A stretch of DNA of 64,000 bases, taken from positions 1 to 64,000 of the forward strand of contig NZ_FQUG01000002.1 in the NCBI RefSeq assembly GCF_900129225.1, in the 5' to 3' direction. Below the pieces are notes generated by a model, which was given only the letters and a program-made list of their open reading frames with translations, was not told the DNA's origin and did not search any database. The DNA comes from Schwartzia succinivorans DSM 10502. Lineage in GTDB: Bacteria; Bacillota; Negativicutes; Selenomonadales; Selenomonadaceae. Made by a program: the position numbers and the translations under genes. This document shows, one piece after another, positions 59,027 through 64,000 of this stretch; positions within the stretch are counted from its first letter, which is position 1; each line of letters starts with the position of its first letter.

Positions 59027-60538
59027 ATGCCTGGAATGGTATATCTTATCGGAGCCGGTCCCGGTGACTACAGGCTCATTACGTTAAAAGGAAGGGAATG
59101 TCTGGAAGCTGCGGATGTCGTTGTATATGACCGCCTGGCAGATGACCGCATCCTTGGCTGGGCGCCTAAGGACGCGGAGTACATCTATGTCGGCAAGGCC
59201 TCTGCAAACCACACAATGAAGCAGGAGGATATCAATCAGCTTCTGGTTGACAAGGCAAAGGAAGGAAAGTGTGTTGTCCGCCTGAAGGGTGGAGACCCTT
59301 TCGTATTCGGCCGCGGTGGTGAGGAAGGACTGCTTCTCCGTGAGAACCATATTCCTTTTGAAATTGTTCCGGGCGTTACGTCGGCTATTTCCGTTCCTGC
59401 CTATGCAGGTATTCCTGTTACGCACCGTGCTGTAGCAACATCCTTTGCGGTTATTACAGGTCATGAGGACCCGACAAAGGGCGGCTCCAACATGCGTTGG
59501 GACAAGCTGTCTACAGGTGTTGACACTCTTGTATTCCTTATGGGCGTTTCAAATCTTCCGAAAATAACGCAGAAGCTTATAGAAAACGGACGTCCGGCCG
59601 ATACGCCTGCTGCCGTCATCCGCTGGGGTACAAAGCCGGAGCAGCGTACTCTTGTCACGACAGTGGGAACTGCAGCAGAGGACGTCAAAAAGAACGGCAT
59701 CAAGCCGCCTGCAATTTTTGTCGTTGGCGATGTTGTGAAGCTGCGTGAAGAGCTGGCATGGTTTGATAATGAAGACCAGAGACCGCTCTTTGGGAAAAAG
59801 GTTCTTGTTACACGTTCCCGCGCACAGGCATCCAAGCTTACGAAGCAGCTTGAAAACCTCGGCGCTTCCTGTGTTGAGCTTCCTGCAATCCGTCTTGTGG
59901 AACCGTCCGACCATTACGAAGCAGTTGATGCGGCTATTTCACTTCTTGCCTCATATGATTGGCTTATTTTTACAAGCACAAATGGTGTTGACCGTTTCTT
60001 TGACAGATTGTTTGCGGCAAATAAGGATACGCGTGACCTTGCCAAGGCGCATGTGGCAGCCATTGGAAAGGCAACGGCTGAACGCTTGAAGCATTACGGA
60101 ATTCTTGCGGATATAGTACCGGCAGAGTACCGTGCAGAAGGCGTTCTTGCGGCGCTAAAAGGGGAACTTGCCCCCGGTGAAAGGATTCTCATACCGAGAG
60201 CACAGGAAGCCCGTGAGGTACTCCCTGAAAGCCTGCGCGAATACGGTGCAATCGTTGACGTAGCTCCTGTCTATGAAACGGTTGCTTCGACGGAAGACCC
60301 GTCGAATGTTAAGGAACAGCTTGCCGCGGGTGAAATAGACTATGTTACCTTCACCAGCTCATCTACAGTCAAAAATCTTGTGAAGCTTATCGGTGACGCA
60401 TCCCTTCTTAAAAACGCGAAGGTCGTTGCAATAGGGCCTGTCACCGCAAAAACATGCGAGTCGCTTGGTATTACGCCTGCAGCTGTTGCAGAGGAATATA
60501 CTATTGATGGGTTGGTAACTGCTCTCCGCAGTATTTAA
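59027..60538 (+). CDS. cobA-hemD: Fused uroporphyrinogen-III C-methyltransferase/uroporphyrinogen-III synthase
   Basis: This 504-residue bifunctional protein has an N-terminal SAM-dependent methyltransferase (about 1-245) that makes precorrin-2 (VYLIGAGPGDYRLITLKG, VVRLKGGDPFVFGRGGEE, VPGVTSAISVPAYAGIPVTH). The C-terminal synthase domain (about 255-504) closes hydroxymethylbilane to uroporphyrinogen III (VLVTRSRAQASKLTKQLENL, DWLIFTSTNGVDRFF, VTFTSSSTVKNLV). The fusion is common in Firmicutes. The ATG with GGGAGAG upstream was chosen; a GTG ten codons earlier is possible. Confidence 0.95.
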   Translation: MPGMVYLIGAGPGDYRLITLKGRECLEAADVVVYDRLADDRILGWAPKDAEYIYVGKASANHTMKQEDINQLLVDKAKEGKCVVRLKGGDPFVFGRGGEEGLLLRENHIPFEIVPGVTSAISVPAYAGIPVTHRAVATSFAVITGHEDPTKGGSNMRWDKLSTGVDTLVFLMGVSNLPKITQKLIENGRPADTPAAVIRWGTKPEQRTLVTTVGTAAEDVKKNGIKPPAIFVVGDVVKLREELAWFDNEDQRPLFGKKVLVTRSRAQASKLTKQLENLGASCVELPAIRLVEPSDHYEAVDAAISLLASYDWLIFTSTNGVDRFFDRLFAANKDTRDLAKAHVAAIGKATAERLKHYGILADIVPAEYRAEGVLAALKGELAPGERILIPRAQEAREVLPESLREYGAIVDVAPVYETVASTEDPSNVKEQLAAGEIDYVTFTSSSTVKNLVKLIGDASLLKNAKVVAIGPVTAKTCESLGITPAAVAEEYTIDGLVTALRSI

Positions 60539-60550
60539 AGCTGCCGGTTA

Positions 60551-60850
60551 TTTTTCCGCCATGCTGTGTCAAAAGGCTCTCGACGCAGCGATACTGCGCT
60601 GTCGAGCCTTTTTCCTTGCCTGGCGAAAAAATACCTTGGCGGTTTAGGCTATATGCAGGCTGTTTATCGTCATGCTGTGTCAGATGCCGTTCGACGTAGC
60701 GCCGTTGCTACGCCTTCACGACATCTTCCTTGCCTGACGAAAAATACCTCGGCAGAGGCAAGGCGTTGTTTTACGTTTTTGCTGCCGTGTCTTTTTCCGT
60801 CATGTTGTGTCAGCTGCCGTGTCTTTTCCAGTCATGCTGTGCCGGCTGCC
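60551..60850. repeat. Two full and two partial copies of palindromic repeat family 2
   Basis: Copy B (60551-60631) has outer arms TTTTTCCGCCA/TGGCGAAAAA, ATGCTGTGTC and CCTTGCCTG flanks and an AAAAGGCTC...GAGCCTTTTT core. Copy C (60663-60744) keeps the flanks but has a different, GATGCCG...GACATC core. Partial left ends lie at 60793-60827 and 60828-60850. All match copy A at 28427-28509. They separate cobA-hemD from hemB, with no gene in between; copy B can act as terminator. Confidence 0.85.
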
Positions 60851-60888
60851 GCTTTTAGTGTTTCCTTTTGAGTTTAGGAGGAATTATT

Positions 60889-61863
60889 GTGTTTGAACAA
60901 AGATTACGTCCACGCCGTATGCGTATTTCTGAAGGCGTGCGTTCCATGGTCCGCGAGACCAGCCTTTCCGTAAAGGATTTCGTTTATCCGATTTTTGTTA
61001 TTCCGGGAGAAAATATTTCTGAGCCTATCCCAAGCATGCCAGGCTGCAGCCGCCTGTCGGTGGATAAAGCCGTGGAGCTTGCGAAGGAGGTTTATGACCT
61101 CGGTATTCCTTCCATTGAGGTGTTTGGTCTGCCTGAGTACAAGGACGAAATCGGTTCGTCCGCGTGGGATATGAAGAGTCCTGTTCAGCGTGCTATTGCA
61201 GCAATTAAAAAAGCGGTACCTGAGCTTGTTATTGTTGGAGACGTATGCCTCTGTCAGTACACCTCCCACGGCCACTGCGGAAAGCTGGACGGTCACTATG
61301 TAGACAATGATGCAACACTTCCGCTGCTGCAGAAGGTCGCGGTAAGTCAGGCAGAGGCAGGTGCCGATATAATCGCCCCGTCTGATATGATGGACGGACG
61401 TGTTCGTGCTATCCGTGAAGCTCTGGACGAAAATAAATTCCTGAATGTTTCCATTATGTCCTACGCTGTCAAGTACGCGTCGGGATATTACGGCCCGTTC
61501 CGTGATGCAGCGGACTCGGCTCCGCAGTTTGGAGACCGCCGCGCATATCAGATGGATCCGGCTAATGCCCATGAGGCGATGAAGGAAGTTGCCCTTGACG
61601 TTGAAGAGGGCGCAGACATCATAATGGTGAAGCCTGCCCTTGCATATCTTGATATTGTCCGCCGCGTCCGCGACCGTATCGAGCATCCGATTGCTGTCTA
61701 CAATGTCAGCGGCGAATATGCTATGGTGAAAGCTGCAGCTGCAAACGGCTGGATTGATGAAAAACGTATTGTGCTTGAAACACTTACATCCATGAAGCGT
61801 GCAGGCTCCGATATCATCATTACGTATCATGCTATTGATGCAGCAAAATGGCTCAAAGGCTAA
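60889..61863 (+). CDS. hemB: Delta-aminolevulinic acid dehydratase (porphobilinogen synthase)
   Basis: HemB condenses two aminolevulinates to porphobilinogen. The GTG with TAGGAGGAA six bases upstream gives 324 residues beginning (M)[11 protein letters not shown]; an ATG seven codons earlier has no site. The zinc-type metal loop [12 protein letters not shown] is present. The two active-site lysines lie in [15 protein letters not shown] and [11 protein letters not shown]. hemL follows behind a hairpin. Confidence 0.96.
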   Translation: MFEQRLRPRRMRISEGVRSMVRETSLSVKDFVYPIFVIPGENISEPIPSMPGCSRLSVDKAVELAKEVYDLGIPSIEVFGLPEYKDEIGSSAWDMKSPVQRAIAAIKKAVPELVIVGDVCLCQYTSHGHCGKLDGHYVDNDATLPLLQKVAVSQAEAGADIIAPSDMMDGRVRAIREALDENKFLNVSIMSYAVKYASGYYGPFRDAADSAPQFGDRRAYQMDPANAHEAMKEVALDVEEGADIIMVKPALAYLDIVRRVRDRIEHPIAVYNVSGEYAMVKAAAANGWIDEKRIVLETLTSMKRAGSDIIITYHAIDAAKWLKG

Positions 61864-61874
61864 TAAGTGAATAT

Positions 61875-61908
61875 AAAGGCGCATTTCCGTACGCGGGTGC
61901 GCCTTTTT
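61875..61908 (+). terminator. Attenuator-like hairpin between hemB and hemL
   Basis: AAAGGCGCA pairs with TGCGCCTTT around 14 bases, followed by two more T. It probably lowers hemL expression relative to hemB. Confidence 0.65.
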
Positions 61909-61926
61909 CAGAAAAGAGGAGAAAAT

Positions 61927-63249
61927 ATGCTGAAGCTTGATAAATCCAAAGCCGCATTTGAAGAAGCTAAGACCTTGATGCCTGGCGGCGTCAACAGTCC
62001 TGTGCGTTCCTTCCGCAGCGTTGACTGCAATCCTCCGTTTATTGCTCATGCGAAGGGAAGCCATATCTTTGATATCGACGGTAATGAATACATAGATTAC
62101 GTTGGTTCATGGGGTCCGATGGTGGTCGGTCACGCACATCCGAGAGTCGTAAAGGCTCTGCAGGAGGCAGCAGAGCGCGGAACGAGCTACGGTGCTCCGA
62201 CGCTTCTTGAGACGGAGCTTGCGAAGCTGGTAATGGAGGTTTATCCTTCTATCCAGGTTGTCCGCATGGTAAATTCGGGGACAGAGGCGACAATGAGCGC
62301 CCTGCGTCTTGCACGGGGCTATACTCATCGTGATAAAATTGTAAAATTCATCGGCTGCTATCACGGACACAGCGACAGCCTCCTTGTAAAGGCAGGTTCC
62401 GGACTTGCGACCTTCGGAGTGCCTGACAGTCCGGGCGTGACAGCAGGAGTTGCGGCGGATACGATTACAGTTCCTTATAACGACTTTGATGCAATCACAA
62501 AGGTGATGAAGGAGCACGGCGACGGAATCGCTGCTGTTATCGTTGAGCCTGTAGCAGGAAACATGGGACTTGTTCTTCCGAAGCAGGGCTACCTTGATAA
62601 GCTCCGTGAGCTTACGGAGGAGCACGGTTCGTTGCTTATTTTTGATGAGGTTATGTGCGGATTCCGTGCGTCACTTGGCGGAGCGCAGGCTGCATATGGA
62701 ATAACTCCTGACCTCACATGTCTCGGTAAGATTATCGGCGGAGGACTTCCTGTTGCTGCTTACGGCGGACGCCGCGATATAATGAACTGCGTATCTCCGG
62801 CAGGCCCTGTTTATCAGGCAGGAACTCTTTCGGGAAATCCTCTTGCCATGACGGCAGGAATTGAAACACTCAAAATTCTTACAGAGCAGTCTGAGGACGG
62901 CGGCCCGGATTACAGCCGTGAGCTTACAATCAAGACGAAAAAACTGGTGCTGGGCTTTGCGGATATTGCGAAAAAGGCCGGCGTGCCTGTTCAGGTACAT
63001 CAGGCAGGCTCCATGTTCGGAATGTTCTTCAATGAAAATGAGGTCTATGATTACGATACCTCTGCCGCATCCGATCAGGAAGCATTCAAGGTGTGGTTCA
63101 TCAACATGCTGGAGCAGGGTATTTACCTTGCACCGTCCCAGTTTGAGACGATTTTCATGTCCGGCGCGCACACTGAGGAAGATTTGGATAAAACTCTTGC
63201 CGCTGCCGAGAAGGCTATGGCAGCCGTGGCGGAATACAGAAATAAGTAA
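61927..63249 (+). CDS. hemL: Glutamate-1-semialdehyde 2,1-aminomutase
   Basis: HemL converts glutamate-1-semialdehyde to 5-aminolevulinate with PLP/PMP. The ATG with GAGGAG upstream gives 440 residues beginning [52 protein letters not shown] and the PLP Lys268 in [17 protein letters not shown] are conserved. It completes the route from glutamyl-tRNA. Confidence 0.96.
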   Translation: MLKLDKSKAAFEEAKTLMPGGVNSPVRSFRSVDCNPPFIAHAKGSHIFDIDGNEYIDYVGSWGPMVVGHAHPRVVKALQEAAERGTSYGAPTLLETELAKLVMEVYPSIQVVRMVNSGTEATMSALRLARGYTHRDKIVKFIGCYHGHSDSLLVKAGSGLATFGVPDSPGVTAGVAADTITVPYNDFDAITKVMKEHGDGIAAVIVEPVAGNMGLVLPKQGYLDKLRELTEEHGSLLIFDEVMCGFRASLGGAQAAYGITPDLTCLGKIIGGGLPVAAYGGRRDIMNCVSPAGPVYQAGTLSGNPLAMTAGIETLKILTEQSEDGGPDYSRELTIKTKKLVLGFADIAKKAGVPVQVHQAGSMFGMFFNENEVYDYDTSAASDQEAFKVWFINMLEQGIYLAPSQFETIFMSGAHTEEDLDKTLAAAEKAMAAVAEYRNK

Positions 63250-63260
63250 TGGGGCAAAGT

Positions 63261-63306
63261 AAAGGGCAGTGACAAAATGCAACCATTTTGTCACTGCCCT
63301 TTTTTC
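63261..63306. terminator. Strong bidirectional terminator
   Basis: A perfect 19-bp stem (63261-63279 with 63284-63302) around CAAC has A-rich and T-rich flanks. It also contains the stop codon (63291-63293) of the minus-strand gene that ends here. Confidence 0.92.
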
Positions 63307-63614
63307 ATTGATTCGGACCTTATGCCGGCAATTGTTTCCTCCTGCTTTGTTATGTGATCCAGTGCTGCTTTTGTGTTATTGTCCTTCAAGAGCGCGTAGA
63401 GCATCCGGTAATGATGACGGAGGTCGTGGCGCAGTATGCGCGTGGTCTTTATATCCTGCTGTATCAGCTCTGCTTCGTGCTTCAGGGAGTTCAGCCGCAG
63501 CAGAAGAAGATCATTGGCTTCTTCTTTTTGGATGTTGTCGTGCAGCTCCTTACGGAAGATAAGATACACGATGAGGAGCTGGCTCAGTGTGAGGAAAATT
63601 GCAAATATCAGCAT
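63291..63614 (-). CDS. Membrane-anchored dimerisation (DHp-like) half of a GHKL histidine kinase
   Basis: This 107-residue protein has one N-terminal membrane helix (about 2-21, IFAIFLTLSQLLIVYLIF), a charged coiled coil (about 22-58) and a DHp-like segment ILRHDLRHHYRMLYALLKDN (59-78) with the H-D-x2-H pattern of AgrC-type kinases. It stops shortly after, exactly where an ATPase domain would begin. Its ATG overlaps the stop of the upstream ATPase-domain ORF by seven bases, with GGGAGGAC as binding site inside that ORF. It could work in trans with the ATPase protein, or be a truncated kinase. Confidence 0.65.
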   Translation of the reverse strand: MLIFAIFLTLSQLLIVYLIFRKELHDNIQKEEANDLLLLRLNSLKHEAELIQQDIKTTRILRHDLRHHYRMLYALLKDNNTKAALDHITKQEETIAGIRSESMKKGQ

Positions 63615-64000
63615 TGTGCTTTGTCCTCCCAGTAGATTGTAATGCGAACCCAGCCGTTTTCACAGCTGAAATCCGCGTACCCGTTGTACTTCGTCAGGAA
63701 ATTTTTCAGGGAAAGCATCCCGATACCGTGTCCTGAGTGACCTGATTTTGGAAGCCCGTCCTCTCCCAGCTGCAATTCGCCGTGAAAGGTGTTGGCAAGC
63801 TCGAGCACGCATTGTGAACCATTGTGCTGGAGTATCAGCGTTATCTGGCGCGGCTCCTGCCCATTAGCGCTGGCGAGCAGTGCGTTTTCCAAAAGATTCG
63901 CGACAAGCACGGACAAATCATTTTCGTCGGTGTTCATGCCATTGGGAAGATTAATCTTTTGTATGATATTTATACCTTTTGCCTTGGCGCGGTGCAGATA
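63608..64000 (-). CDS. GHKL histidine kinase ATPase domain, C-terminal part (runs off the window)
   Basis: The frame is open from the window edge (YLHRAKAKGINIIQKINLPN) to a TGA at 63608-63610. The N box is LVANLLENALLASA and the G box region SGHGIGMLSLKNFLTKYNG, typical of GHKL/HATPase_c_5 domains of AgrC- or LytS-like sensors. It ends with a short strand (GWVRITIYWED). The upstream part, which may contain sensor and DHp domains, is outside the window. It is followed by a coupled ORF holding a membrane helix and DHp segment. Confidence 0.8.
   Translation of the reverse strand, partial: YLHRAKAKGINIIQKINLPNGMNTDENDLSVLVANLLENALLASANGQEPRQITLILQHNGSQCVLELANTFHGELQLGEDGLPKSGHSGHGIGMLSLKNFLTKYNGYADFSCENGWVRITIYWEDKAQC

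Noticed and set aside
60904-62064. 386-codon open frame on the minus strand
   Set aside because: It is opposite hemB and the start of hemL, both clearly real.

Overview
The window looks like a chromosomal segment of an anaerobic, flagellated, diderm Firmicute of the class Negativicutes, most likely a Selenomonas-type bacterium. This placement is an inference from gene content. Firmicute traits include a T-box RNA, a class III fructose bisphosphatase, frequent TTG/GTG starts with strong GGAGG sites, and the Bacillus-like order yqhQ-prfA-prmC-tsaC-rpiB-glyA-upp. These coexist with a secretin, which needs an outer membrane, and with a ferredoxin-dependent 2-oxoacid oxidoreductase typical of strict anaerobes. 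No rRNA, tRNA or CRISPR array was recognised.

Layout. Positions 1-2535 form an AT-richer accessory patch: the right end of an IS200/IS605-family element, a 400-base region with no intact gene, a DUF4417 gene, an orphan toxin-like/immunity-like gene pair and a small CPCC zinc protein. Positions 2567-9280 carry a crotonase, a Tat-exported carboxylesterase, a zinc-ribbon membrane protein with a TPM-domain partner, and fbp. At 9295-14655 the korDABC operon diverges from a T-box controlled pheA-aroF pair. A 600-base mosaic of palindromic repeats follows, then a sigma-28-like promoter driving flgE-fliK-flgD. Positions 19392-28417 hold a hotdog dehydratase pair with a Crp-type regulator, ubiX, a tautomerase, a nitrilase, hsp20, an NlpC/P60 hydrolase, a cluster of DnaA-box-like sites, ilvA, a universal stress protein and a degenerate GGDEF protein.

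Positions 28427-28864 are packed with repeats, including a MITE-like element. Then come ftsH, a thioesterase, dacF, ilvE, yhdT-panF and a divergent clpX. From 37430 an L31 leader and rpmE lead into the prfA-to-upp housekeeping block. Positions 44409-52318 encode sugar-nucleotide and envelope functions (rmlD-like, galE-like, ydcF, a MATE exporter, phosphohexomutase, galU, pgi). A short inner-membrane protein and a secretin follow, then an orphan NarL-type regulator. A cobalamin riboswitch precedes a tetrapyrrole cluster (cobI, precorrin-2 dehydrogenase, hemA, hemC, cobA-hemD, hemB, hemL) that covers the route from glutamyl-tRNA to uroporphyrinogen III and the first B12 and siroheme steps. The window ends in two overlapping ORFs that look like the two halves of a GHKL histidine kinase in reversed order.

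The most unusual signals are non-coding: several families of palindromic repeats, perfect hairpins with variable stems but constant three-base loops, two terminators whose 3' arm carries the ribosome binding site of the next gene, and a DnaA-box cluster far from any dnaA gene. The low-GC toxin-like cassette and the reversed kinase halves are the most interesting coding oddities.
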